From Candidatus Dadabacteria bacterium (GTDB lineage Bacteria; Desulfobacterota_D; UBA1144; Nemesobacterales; Nemesobacteraceae): DNA of 64,000 nt. Each line of letters opens with the position of its first letter. Within the stretch, counting starts at the first letter, position 1. The translations under genes were made by a program, and so were the position numbers. Below the pieces are notes generated by a model, which saw nothing but the letters and a program-made list of their open reading frames with translations, was not told where the DNA came from and ran no database searches. Where the stretch lies: the NCBI GenBank assembly GCA_951812735.1, contig OX638332.1, positions 814,732 to 878,731 of the forward strand, given 5' to 3'. This document shows positions 35,941-44,495 of the stretch, one piece after another.

Positions 35941-36030
35941 AAACGCAACTTCTGATGTAGGTTAAAAGAGAAGTTGCAGTAATCTTCACAGCTTTTTTTT
36001 AACCACGATATCAAAAAAGAGCGTTTGAAT
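35941..36030. repeat. Diverged ~90-nt repeat, copy 2
   Basis: Begins AACGCAACTTCTGATGTAGG and ends ATATCAAAAAAGAGCGTTTGAA. Homologous to 29789-29880 with a few indels. Lies 90 nt upstream of the preferred TupA start. Confidence 0.5.
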
Positions 36031-36576
36031 GAGAAAATCAAAGCAACTTGTCTTGATAAAAAGATACCTGATTGCCGTTTTACTGAAAGCAGGTCTAGAG
36101 ACTTGCGGTAAGTCACGCTATTGCATGCTCTTGGTCTCAGAGGATAAAAAAGCTAGTCCCGTCTCCCGGTCCATACTTAAGGCAGCCTCGCCTATACCCA
36201 AGCCGTTTACCAGTAACCAAATGGTATTATCATCCGCTACATCTATATCCTCAGTTCAAACGGCTCAACCAAATTCGCCGACTGAATAACGCACCGCGTA
36301 ACGAAAGACACCATCGGGCAAAAGTCGAACAAAAAATTGATTGACTCTCCAAAGGAAGTGTCCTACAATCCCTCTCGGTTTGTTGAGAAGTGACGGGAAA
36401 AATACGGGAATAGTTGTGGATAACACCGGGATCGTTAACTACAGCGCAAGACTTGACGCACGGCTTTTAAAGAACAGTTAATTAAATCATATAGTTCCGC
36501 ACCGAATCCCGATTATTACAGCCAAGGCAGTTCCCGCTACCCTTCAGGCCTCTATTTGGGCAAGGGAAAATATTTA
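36031..36576. other. Intergenic region with a weak coding shard
   Basis: No intact gene. The minus strand from about 36250 to the stop at 36118-36120 reads DVADDNTIWLLVNGLGIGEA, then LSMDRETGLAFLSSETKSMQ, which looks like a relic of some protein but has no start and an in-frame stop just upstream. Not identified. The rest is AT-rich leader. Confidence 0.3.
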
Positions 36577-37461
36577 ATGCAAGCAACGCTGATCGGATTT
36601 AGCGCAATCCTTATGTGGTCGCTGCTGGCCTTTCTGACGGCCTCATCAGGGGAAGTGCCGCCCTTTCAGCTTGCCGCGATGTGTTTTTCGATCGCCGCCT
36701 CCATTGGACTGATCGCCCTTGCCGCAAAGCCGTCGGGTTTTCGCAACCTGCGCCAGCCCTTGCAAGTATGGTGTCTCGGTGTTGGAGGGCTTTTCGGCTA
36801 TCACTTTTTCTACTTCACCGCACTGCGCAACGCACCGGCTGTCGAAGCTAGTCTGATCGGTTATCTCTGGCCCCTGCTGATTGTCGTCGGTTCAGCATTC
36901 CTTCCTGGAGAGCGGCTCCGCTGGCACCACATAACAGGCGCACTGGCAGGTCTTGCAGGAACAGTGCTGATCGTTTCGAAAAACAGCTTTTCTTTCAATG
37001 ACAGCTTTGCCCTCGGCTATGGCGCGGCACTGCTTTCCGCCTTTACTTGGTCCGCTTACTCTCTTTTGTCACGGCGGTTCGGTGCGGTTCCGACCGATGT
37101 CGTCACCGGATTTTGCGCGATAACGGCCATTCTTTCGCTCATCTGTCATCTGGCGCTGGAACAGACGGTCTGGCCGCAGGGAACCGGTCAATGGCTCGCC
37201 GTCGCCGGACTTGCCCTGTTGCCGGTTGGCGCTGCCTTTTACGCTTGGGACTTTGGTGTCAAACGCGGCGATATCCGGGTATTAGGAACTGCGAGCTACG
37301 CAGCGCCGCTGCTTTCAACCTTGATCCTTATCGCATCAGGTGTCGGCCAGGCCGACTGGCGAATCGCTCTTGCCTGCATCCTGATCACCGGGGGCGCCGT
37401 TCTGGCCGCAAAAGATCTGCTGTTTGCGCCAGCGCGCCGGGAAGGACAGGCAAAAGAATGA
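36577..37461 (+). CDS. DMT-superfamily (EamA, YddG-like) exporter
   Basis: About 294 aa with ten membrane spans in two EamA halves. N-terminal IGFSAILMWSLLAFLTASSG, mid VEASLIGYLWPLLIVVGSAFL and C-terminal ACILITGGAVLAAKDLL are typical of YddG-like aromatic amino-acid exporters. Start ATG 36577 (AAGGG 10 nt upstream); a TTG at 36556 is the alternative. GC-rich codons (many CTG, GCC, GGC) differ from the nearby AT-rich glycan genes, a possible sign of transfer. It stands alone in the island. Confidence 0.85.
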   Translation: MQATLIGFSAILMWSLLAFLTASSGEVPPFQLAAMCFSIAASIGLIALAAKPSGFRNLRQPLQVWCLGVGGLFGYHFFYFTALRNAPAVEASLIGYLWPLLIVVGSAFLPGERLRWHHITGALAGLAGTVLIVSKNSFSFNDSFALGYGAALLSAFTWSAYSLLSRRFGAVPTDVVTGFCAITAILSLICHLALEQTVWPQGTGQWLAVAGLALLPVGAAFYAWDFGVKRGDIRVLGTASYAAPLLSTLILIASGVGQADWRIALACILITGGAVLAAKDLLFAPARREGQAKE

Positions 37462-37621
37462 TGCGGATATTCGAATGCGGTCTCAATTCACCAAAGCTCG
37501 GCAGTGGGCACGAAACGCCGAGACGAGGGACTGCCAGCAAGTCTCGAGCGCATCAAGCCGGCTATGGCGGGCGCCATCGTGCATTTTTCAGCGAACCATT
37601 ACCGGAATGTTGCTATGACAG

Positions 37622-38083
37622 TTATCCAGTCTTGGACCAGACCTCGGCAGCAATGCTAATGAACTTCGTGACAGAAAGCGCACCACGCTCGTTGCGCGCC
37701 TTGCTGCCTGGTTTAACGAGAGCTTCCTTTATAGACTTTCGGTCGGCTTCATAAATTGCGAAGGGTTCGAAGAGTTCATCCATGAGTACAAGAACAACCG
37801 AATTCCATCCGCGGTCAAGCCGAATAGTGCCGATGCGCTGCCCGGAAAGTTTCTTGCTTCGCGGGATGGAACGAGATTTGATTTGGATCAGTCGGCCATC
37901 CTTTCCGTAAGCGTCAAACCCGGGCGTTCTAGCATCCGCCAGTTTTAGCCCAAGGTGCTTGGCAGCGAAATACTCTCCCATCTCTCCAGTAATTCCGAGC
38001 GGCTTTCCAGTCAAACGATAATAAGCAACGGCAGCTCGCTTCGCGGCTTTCAGAACGGAACCAATCATATTCAGTTTCGTCAT
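37622..38083 (-). CDS. PD-(D/E)XK-like hypothetical protein
   Basis: 153 aa, not assigned to a named family. A GITGEMGEYFAAKHLGLKL helix (with Glu) is followed by GFDAYGKDGRLIQIKSRS: Asp, then Gln-Ile-Lys, in the spacing of the PD-(D/E)XK nuclease core, with DRGWNSVVLVLMDELFEPFA after it. This resembles DUF6998-type proteins. A catalytic role is plausible but unproven (Gln in place of Asp/Glu is tolerated in this fold). Base composition is GC-rich, like the exporter. It lies between the exporter and a DUF4143 ATPase. Confidence 0.6.
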   Translation of the reverse strand: MTKLNMIGSVLKAAKRAAVAYYRLTGKPLGITGEMGEYFAAKHLGLKLADARTPGFDAYGKDGRLIQIKSRSIPRSKKLSGQRIGTIRLDRGWNSVVLVLMDELFEPFAIYEADRKSIKEALVKPGSKARNERGALSVTKFISIAAEVWSKTG

Positions 38084-38128
38084 GGCTGAACAGTGTTATT
38101 GATTTTCCCTGACTACGGCTGCAAACTT

Positions 38129-39376
38129 TTATTCCATCTCCCAGAGCGACCGCAGAGGCACTGCATAAAGACTTTCACCAAAGCGCAAGCTTCTTCCTCC
38201 GTTATAAAGCACGACTCCGCAGGAAAAACGGTCGCCCGCGGCGGCCTTGAGCTTGCGAAGCCCCCGAAAATCCGAATCTCTCACGGTGGCTGACGCCTTG
38301 ACTTCAACCCCGGCAAGGGCACCCGCCCCGCGTTCTATAACGATATCAACTTCCGCCCCGTCTTTTTCCCGGTAGTGAGAGAAAACGTGCGGCTCTCTGT
38401 GTCCGCTCAGCTGCCTGCGCAGTTCCTGCAGCACCCAGGTTTCAAGAAGCTGACCATAAAAGGGCCTGTTCGCCGAAAGCGCGGCGGCATTCATTCTCCT
38501 AAGTGCGCAGGCGATACCCGTATCCGTGATGTGAAGCTTCGGAGTCTTGATCAGGCGTTTCAGGTGATTGCGGTGCCACGCCGGCAGTTTTTCAAGCAGG
38601 AACATTTTTTCCAGCAAAAAAATATAATCATGAATCGTATTGCGGCTCAGTTTAAAAGACGAAGACAGACCGTTTACGCTAAGAAGCCTTGCGGTCTGCG
38701 CGGCCGTCAGTCCGAGCAGGCTCGACAGAATTTCGGGCGAACGGATTGCGGCAATGTCGCGTGAATCGCGCTCCAAGAGTATCTCGGTATATTTCCTGTA
38801 CCAGTCGGCACGTCTTTCCCCGGAGCGCTGAAGCGCAACCGGGTATCCGCCGGCAGCCACTTTGTCCATGATAACCGTCTCCAGTGAATCACTCTCGCCC
38901 TGCCAGATACCAAATTCCGAGGAAAACAGTGCGTCAGGGAAACCGGGCGCGGTCCCCTCAAGTTCGCTTTGAGAAAAAGGATGCAGCCTGATTATATCCA
39001 TGCGCCCGGCAAGCGAATCGGTTATCCCGCGGACATGCAGCACGCTGACCGAGCCGGTCAGTATGAAACGCCCCGGAGCACGGTTGCGGTCAACCGCAAG
39101 CTTGATGGATGAGAAAATCTCTGGCACTTTCTGGACTTCGTCCAGAATGACGCGTTCAGGCAGGGTTTTTACGAATCCCATTAGGTCCGCCTCGGCGGCG
39201 GCGCGAGCATTCTCATCGTCAAAACTTATGTAGTCATAGCCCTCGGTCCTGCCGACCATGCGTGCGAGGGTAGTTTTTCCGCACTGGCGGGGCCCCTGAA
39301 TCAGCACAACGGGAGAATCTTCAAGAGCTTCTCTCAGGCGTGATTCAACATGCCGCGTATAATCTGGTTCAGTCAT
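38129..39376 (-). CDS. AAA-type ATPase with DUF4143 domain, copy 1
   Basis: 415 aa. Walker A GPRQCGKTTL (about 29-38), Walker B VILDEVQ, sensor GSVSVL, then a DUF4143 C-terminal domain with EVDIVIERG and GVEVKAS, a Lys/Glu-rich PD-(D/E)XK-like end. Such ATPases are common in repeat-rich bacteria, often in several copies and near toxin-antitoxin genes; function is mostly unknown. A second, related copy is at 41690-42934, and the two flank the HipBA pair. Confidence 0.88.
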   Translation of the reverse strand: MTEPDYTRHVESRLREALEDSPVVLIQGPRQCGKTTLARMVGRTEGYDYISFDDENARAAAEADLMGFVKTLPERVILDEVQKVPEIFSSIKLAVDRNRAPGRFILTGSVSVLHVRGITDSLAGRMDIIRLHPFSQSELEGTAPGFPDALFSSEFGIWQGESDSLETVIMDKVAAGGYPVALQRSGERRADWYRKYTEILLERDSRDIAAIRSPEILSSLLGLTAAQTARLLSVNGLSSSFKLSRNTIHDYIFLLEKMFLLEKLPAWHRNHLKRLIKTPKLHITDTGIACALRRMNAAALSANRPFYGQLLETWVLQELRRQLSGHREPHVFSHYREKDGAEVDIVIERGAGALAGVEVKASATVRDSDFRGLRKLKAAAGDRFSCGVVLYNGGRSLRFGESLYAVPLRSLWEME

Positions 39377-40040
39377 GATTGATTAACTGTAAACAAATCT
39401 CCAACTAATTGCAACTTTATATTCTGACTAATTGTCAGATTTAGATATAATTAATTACCAGATGAACAATTCTTATAGAATTTTTAATGTTATAACAGAT
39501 AGTTATAAGATGCGGCCAGTTGTCAGACTGAAGGACGACTGATTGTCAGATTTAAGGATGGCTAATTATCAGACTGATGCACATCCAGTTATAAACCACA
39601 GTAGACCGACAGTACTCAGAATTTTCCCAAATTAGGGGGGGACATTTTTTCATATATCCGGTTAGATGAATAGTGCCCAAGTGATTCATCAAGGAATACG
39701 GCGATTGCCCGAATCATCTTATATTCGCGTGCGGATCCGTATTTGCGCAGTTTAGGGGAAAATCCCCGCAATGAAACAGGAACTGGCTGAATCCACCAAG
39801 GGCAAGATGTTTGGGAGGAAAACATATTAAAATCTTCCGCAAATTCAAATAAGCATGAAATAACATATGAAGACTATACTTAAGAAGAGCAAATTAGATC
39901 TGCTATATGCTCAAGTCAGATTGTACTGCAGGATTGCGACAATTCAATTTTCACAAACTATTCATAAAATCAAAACTTGATAAGCAACTAACTAATATTA
40001 TAATATTAATTAGCTTCATAAATGAAAAATTATTAATACG
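39377..40040. other. Intergenic region with iterons upstream of hipBA and DUF4143 ATPase 1
   Basis: AT-rich gap shared by the diverging ATPase gene (minus) and hipB (plus). It holds the three 23-bp units (39518-39586), an isolated related motif at 39430-39443, and several ATTAATT/TATAAT-like stretches near 39990-40030 that may hold the hipBA promoter. A 69-codon frame (39616-39825, minus) has no recognisable content. Confidence 0.4.
39518..39586. repeat. Three tandem 23-bp iteron-like units
   Basis: Units at 39518-39540, 39541-39563 and 39564-39586 each contain (A/G)(A/G/T)TTGTCAGA or ATTATCAGA followed by (C/T)T(G/T)A. A related copy (AATTGTCAGATTTA) is at 39430-39443. Exact 23-nt periodicity points to cooperative protein binding. 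Nearby candidates are HipB-type or ATPase-linked regulators. Confidence 0.65.
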
Positions 40041-40352
40041 ATGATATCACTTATTACAGTTTCAAGAGCGCAGCAAAAAATTGCCGCGAATCTGCGAAAG
40101 CGACGCGTCGCCACGGGTCTCACTCAGCAAGGCCTCTCGAAACGGTCAGGAGTGAGCCTCGCGACCCTGCGGAAATTCGAGCAGAAGGGAGTTATCTCCC
40201 TTGAGTCGTTCCTCAGGCTCGCCATGGTTCTTGACGCGCTTGAAGATGTGGTAGGGGCAACCGAACCGCCAGCTCGCGCGTATTCATCCATTGACGAAGT
40301 ACTCGAGGCGGAGAGGAAAAAATCACCCCGCAAGAAAGGGTGGCGGGAATGA
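40041..40352 (+). CDS. HipB-like XRE antitoxin
   Basis: 103 aa. The helix-turn-helix at about 18-70 (NLRKRRVATGLTQQGLSKRS, then GVSLATLRKFEQKG) is of the XRE/HipB kind. Its C-terminal tail is short and basic. It is the first gene of a pair with the HipA-like kinase, its stop overlapping the next start as ATGA (40349-40352). It is expected to bind DNA as a dimer, repress the pair and block HipA. Confidence 0.82.
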   Translation: MISLITVSRAQQKIAANLRKRRVATGLTQQGLSKRSGVSLATLRKFEQKGVISLESFLRLAMVLDALEDVVGATEPPARAYSSIDEVLEAERKKSPRKKGWRE

Positions 40353-41608
40353 AATACTCTCCCATCTCCCAGATAACGGTAAGCCTTGATTTCGGAGGAA
40401 ACCTTCTTATCCAAATCGGCAGGCTCGCTTCTGCAGAAAAAGGGAGGATATATTTCGAATACTCCCCAACTCTTGTTCGCGGTCTTAAGATCTCGCCGTT
40501 GCGGCTTCCGCCAAAACCCGGGCTTATGACGTTTGATCCCATGCTGTTTGGGGGTCTCCCCGGAGTTTTTTATGACAGTCTTCCTGACGGATGGGGTCGT
40601 CTGCTGCTTGATCGGCTCGCAAGATCAAAAGGGATAGCGCCCAATCAGCTGACCGCTCTCGACAGATTGGCCCACGTGGGTCGCTCAGGCATGGGGGCAC
40701 TTGTTTATGAGCCTGATCTCAGTGGCGACAAACCTTCCGATGCTCTTGACATGGATGATCTGGCGTTAAAAACGGAGCAAGTTCTGAGAGGCTCGGCTGA
40801 AGATGTGCTTGAAGAACTCGTGGCGTTGGGCGGATCTTCTGCGGGAGCACGCCCCAAGGCGATGATCAGCATCAATCCGACCGGCAGTCGAATCATCTAT
40901 GGTGAAACCGATAAAACATTCAAAGGCTACGCCCCTTGGCTTGTGAAATTCCCGAACACCCAGGACGACCGGGATGCCGGCGCCATTGAATACGTTTACT
41001 CGCTTATGGCTAGGGAAGCAGGAGTGTTTATGAGCGAGACCTGCCTTTTCCCGGCAAAAAACGGGCCGGGATATTTCACCACCAGACGATTTGACCGCAA
41101 AGAATCGGAAGGCGGGATGACCCGTCTGCATATCCATACGGCCGGCGGTCTGCTCCATTCGGACTTCCGTACGCAGTCTCTTGATTATGAAGACCTGCTT
41201 GCGTTAACGGAGATAATGACACGCGATATGCGCGAAGTCGAAAAAATGTACCGCCACGCCGTTTTTAACGTTATGTCCCACAACCGCGATGACCACGCAA
41301 AGAATTTCTCATTTGTCATGGATTTTAAAGGCAAGTGGAACCTGTCCCCCGCCTACGACATTACTTTTTCTTCCGGCCCGGGCGGCCAGCAAAGCACGAC
41401 GGTGCTCGGTGAAGGCAAAAATCCCTCATCCGAAAATTTAAGGACCTTGGGGAAAAAAGCCAAGCTTGATGATAAAACGATCGCGGAGATCATCGAGCGC
41501 ACGCGACAAGCCCTCGCAGGATGGAAGACCCTTGCGCGAGGACACGGGGTCAGTAAAACCAATATAAAACTGATTGGCGACGCTGTCGACCGGCTTAACC
41601 GGCACTAA
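40349..41608 (+). CDS. HipA-like serine/threonine kinase toxin
   Basis: About 419 aa from ATG 40349 (a GTG at 40340 would add three codons). HipA landmarks: N-terminal GGLPGVFYDSLPDGWGRLL, GGSSAGARPKAMI, the ATP-site PWLVKFPN, the catalytic HNRDDHAKNFSF and the metal-binding YDITFS. HipA of E. coli phosphorylates glutamyl-tRNA synthetase to stop growth; the target here is unknown. The N-terminal half is a little longer than in the short HipA lineage. Coupled to the upstream antitoxin by overlap. Confidence 0.87.
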   Translation: MKYSPISQITVSLDFGGNLLIQIGRLASAEKGRIYFEYSPTLVRGLKISPLRLPPKPGLMTFDPMLFGGLPGVFYDSLPDGWGRLLLDRLARSKGIAPNQLTALDRLAHVGRSGMGALVYEPDLSGDKPSDALDMDDLALKTEQVLRGSAEDVLEELVALGGSSAGARPKAMISINPTGSRIIYGETDKTFKGYAPWLVKFPNTQDDRDAGAIEYVYSLMAREAGVFMSETCLFPAKNGPGYFTTRRFDRKESEGGMTRLHIHTAGGLLHSDFRTQSLDYEDLLALTEIMTRDMREVEKMYRHAVFNVMSHNRDDHAKNFSFVMDFKGKWNLSPAYDITFSSGPGGQQSTTVLGEGKNPSSENLRTLGKKAKLDDKTIAEIIERTRQALAGWKTLARGHGVSKTNIKLIGDAVDRLNRH

Positions 41609-41689
41609 CCGGAGGACGGCGCGAGTCAGCGGGACAAGAACGAGCGTAACGGATCTTCCCGTTTCCCGGGGAATCTGACATGCCTTCGG

Positions 41690-42934
41690 CTACTTCCAGA
41701 GAGCGGAGAAAGGAACGGCAAGGAACCTCTCGCCGAAAGGAACCACCTCCTCTCCCGAGTAAAGAACGACTCCGCAGACAAAATCATCTTTCGTTAGGTT
41801 CCGAAGCGCTTCCATACCCTTAAAATCGGCGGAAACCACCCGCTTCGAAGCCTTTACCTCGACACCGGCAACCGAGCCGTCCGGGCGCTCAAGAACGAAA
41901 TCCACCTCCTTGCCGTCGGCGGTACGAAAATGAAAAAGATCCGCCCGCGTATCGGAGAAGGAAAGCAGCTTTCGAAGCTCGGAGGCAACGAAGTTCTCGA
42001 CCGCATGACCGTAAAAATCGCTCCATCGTGCGCTCGGCCCCTCAAAGTCGCGGTCAAGCAGATGGCAAAGCAGAAGGGTATCGACGATATAGCCCTTGGA
42101 GGATTTCACAAGTCGTTTTCCGACGTTCCGGTACCACGGCCCGACGTCAAAGCTGAGAAACATGGCCTGGAGAATGCCGCGATAGCTTTTGCTGGTAACG
42201 GGATTAAGTCCCACATCACGCGCAATCTCGGCATCGTTCATGAGCTTGCCTGCGCGGGCCGCCAGAACTCGAAGCAGTCTCGGCAGAGTGCCGATTTTTT
42301 CAAGCTCGGCAACTGTGCGCACATCACGCTGCAGTATGGTCGTAAGATAACCGTCAAACCATTCCTCCCGCTCACGCGCAGGTTTTTCCGATATCTCGGG
42401 AAACGTGGCAGACTCAATGGCTTCACTGAGCGCGGGTCCTTTTCCCAAGTCGGCAAAATCGGCCGAAAAAAGCCTCTCCGGAAAATCTCCCTCCGCAGAA
42501 AAAACCTCGCAGGCTGAAAACGGGTAAAGAGTTCTTACACTCATGCGTCCGACAAGAGAATCGGAGAGCTTCGGCAAAACCATTATATTCGCCGAACCCG
42601 TAAGCAGGAACATGCCGTTGCTCCGTCCCCCCTCCCCGAGACGCGCTTCGTCGACGACAATCTTGAGGGCGCGGAATAGGTCGGGAACCAGCTGGACCTC
42701 GTCAATAATCACCGGCCCACTTCGTCGGCCGAGAAAACTCTCCGGAGAGGCGTAGGCAGCCTCCATATGAGTAACGCTATCAAAAGATAGGTACTCGGCT
42801 GGATACTCGTTGCGGGCAAGCTCCCGCACAAGCGTGGTCTTGCCCGACTGGCGCGGGCCGTTGAGAAACACCACGGGGTTCCGTTTCAGGGAGAACAAAA
42901 CCCTCCCGGATAATTTACGTGTTCTGTACTTCAT
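41690..42934 (-). CDS. AAA-type ATPase with DUF4143 domain, copy 2
   Basis: 414 aa with Walker A GPRQSGKTTL, Walker B VIIDEVQLVPD, sensor GSANIMVL, and the DUF4143 tail (KEVDFVLERP, AGVEVKASKR). It is a diverged paralogue of 38129-39376, same strand. Convergent with hipA (82 nt apart). Together they frame hipBA; whether they act on it is unknown. Confidence 0.88.
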   Translation of the reverse strand: MKYRTRKLSGRVLFSLKRNPVVFLNGPRQSGKTTLVRELARNEYPAEYLSFDSVTHMEAAYASPESFLGRRSGPVIIDEVQLVPDLFRALKIVVDEARLGEGGRSNGMFLLTGSANIMVLPKLSDSLVGRMSVRTLYPFSACEVFSAEGDFPERLFSADFADLGKGPALSEAIESATFPEISEKPAREREEWFDGYLTTILQRDVRTVAELEKIGTLPRLLRVLAARAGKLMNDAEIARDVGLNPVTSKSYRGILQAMFLSFDVGPWYRNVGKRLVKSSKGYIVDTLLLCHLLDRDFEGPSARWSDFYGHAVENFVASELRKLLSFSDTRADLFHFRTADGKEVDFVLERPDGSVAGVEVKASKRVVSADFKGMEALRNLTKDDFVCGVVLYSGEEVVPFGERFLAVPFSALWK

Positions 42935-43169
42935 ACCTTTTTCTTCCGATATATAAATTTAGTCTTTATGATTTCTAAAAGCAAGCTTTATTTTTACAAA
43001 ATTCGTTCATTACGTTTGAACAGATCTTTCTTCGCTCTTCTCCCGTAACCGGGATGATCGGACGAAGAGTCTTTCGTTTACCATGGGAGAGGACACGACT
43101 ATTTCCCCCCCTGTCGGCATCGCCAAAAAAGCACGAAAGCGCAAGATTCAAAATCCAGGAAGTCCGGTT

Positions 43170-44276
43170 TTAAATTCGTAAATCGATATTCAGATGGTAG
43201 CGCGTGGACTTGCGTTGCCCGGTTCTCGCAAGCGCGCCTTTAGCGACCAGATCCGAAAGATCCCGAGTGGCGGTCGGGCGTGTGGCCTTCGTGATGCTTA
43301 TATAATTCTCTGCGCTGAGACCTCCGGTAAAACCTTCGGGGCCCTCCTCGAACATCCGAAGCAGGCATTTTTCCTGCCGCGGATTCATTCTTCCCCGCAT
43401 ACGCTCAAGCAATTTGGCCTTTTCTATAAGAAATTCCACATAGGTCTGCGTATACGAAAGCGCCTCAAGCACGGTACGGGCAAAATAGGAAAGCCAGTCG
43501 GTTATCTCATTTTTCGTGTTCGCCTCCCCGAGAGCCCCGTAATAAGCACTTCTATTTCGGCTGATCACAGTAGCAAACGCAATCAGCGTAGGGTGGCCGA
43601 AGGACTGGGCAAGCGCTTTTTCTGACACCGCCCGGCCTATGCGACCGTTTCCGTCCTCAAAAGGATGAATGCTCTCGAAATAAAGATGCGCCATGCCGGC
43701 ACGGGTAAGCGCCGGAAGCGGCGCCTGGGCGCCCGGGGCACTTCGGTTAAACCAGCGGACAAATCCGTCCATCTCCCGTCCCACCCTCTCCGGCGGAGGG
43801 GCTTCAAAATGAATCCTGCGTCTGTGAAGAGGTCCCGAGACCACCGCGACCCCGTGCTCACGGTAACAACCTACGCACCTCAGGTCAGTGCGCCCGAGCG
43901 TGAGCATCTTGTGCCAGCGGTAAAGCGTTTCGTGGGAAAGCGTATCTTCGCAAGGGCTGTAGAGGTCGACCATGAGATCGGCAATCCCCTCTTCGGCGGG
44001 AGTTACTTTCCGGTCGTCTGTCTGCAGGCCGAAATGCCGGCGAAGAGACGACTGCAGGTTCTCGCGGTCAAGATACTCTCCCTCGATTTCAGAAGTCTTG
44101 AGGGCTTCATCGCCTATAATTTCCACCCTGAGCCGGTCCCGCTCATGTTCGTCAAGATGCTTGTAAGCCCCGAAAAGCAGACCCGTCCCGCGCAGAAAAT
44201 CATGCTCCGAACCCTCGAGAAGTTTCGGTTCATAGGTAAAATCAGGCCATTCGGGCCGTTGCCAATTCCATCGCAT
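43170..44276 (-). CDS. Fic-domain AMPylase with N-terminal inhibitory motif
   Basis: 368 aa. The N-terminal DUF4172-like part contains TSEIEG at 61-66, which fits the [S/T]xxxE[G/N] inhibitory helix that blocks ATP in class II Fic proteins. The core motif is HPFEDGNGRIGR (204-215) with all catalytic residues, and a C-terminal winged-helix part follows (RDLSDLVAKGALAR). Fic proteins usually transfer AMP to target proteins, here held in check by its own N-terminus. No separate antitoxin gene is near. Lies in the toxin-rich island. Confidence 0.9.
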   Translation of the reverse strand: MRWNWQRPEWPDFTYEPKLLEGSEHDFLRGTGLLFGAYKHLDEHERDRLRVEIIGDEALKTSEIEGEYLDRENLQSSLRRHFGLQTDDRKVTPAEEGIADLMVDLYSPCEDTLSHETLYRWHKMLTLGRTDLRCVGCYREHGVAVVSGPLHRRRIHFEAPPPERVGREMDGFVRWFNRSAPGAQAPLPALTRAGMAHLYFESIHPFEDGNGRIGRAVSEKALAQSFGHPTLIAFATVISRNRSAYYGALGEANTKNEITDWLSYFARTVLEALSYTQTYVEFLIEKAKLLERMRGRMNPRQEKCLLRMFEEGPEGFTGGLSAENYISITKATRPTATRDLSDLVAKGALARTGQRKSTRYHLNIDLRI

Positions 44277-44495
44277 GAGCTATAAGCATATCATTTATAA
44301 ATCATTTTATATCCCTTTTGTGATTAATAAGATATCGTTAAAATGGAAAACCCGGCACGAGAAATCATGGAAGAAAAACATTTGCCGAGCGAGGCGACAG
44401 CAACTTCACCTGAAGTCGGATTCCCGCCGTTTATGAATAAGGAAAAACAGGTGATGCGATCAGACCAAGATTTTCAGGCACGGAACCGCGCGAAA

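Noticed and set aside
35852-35989. Longer TupA N-terminus from GTG 35989
   Set aside because: It covers the diverged repeat, lacks a ribosome site, and the SD-preceded ATG at 35851 gives the usual family length.
37462-37621. A plus-strand shard reading GLPASLERIKPAMAGAIVHF after the exporter
   Set aside because: It looks coding-like but has no start, no identifiable family and runs into the opposite-strand gene; not supported as a gene.
39616-39825. 69-codon minus-strand frame between the iterons and hipB
   Set aside because: No recognisable content and no ribosome site.
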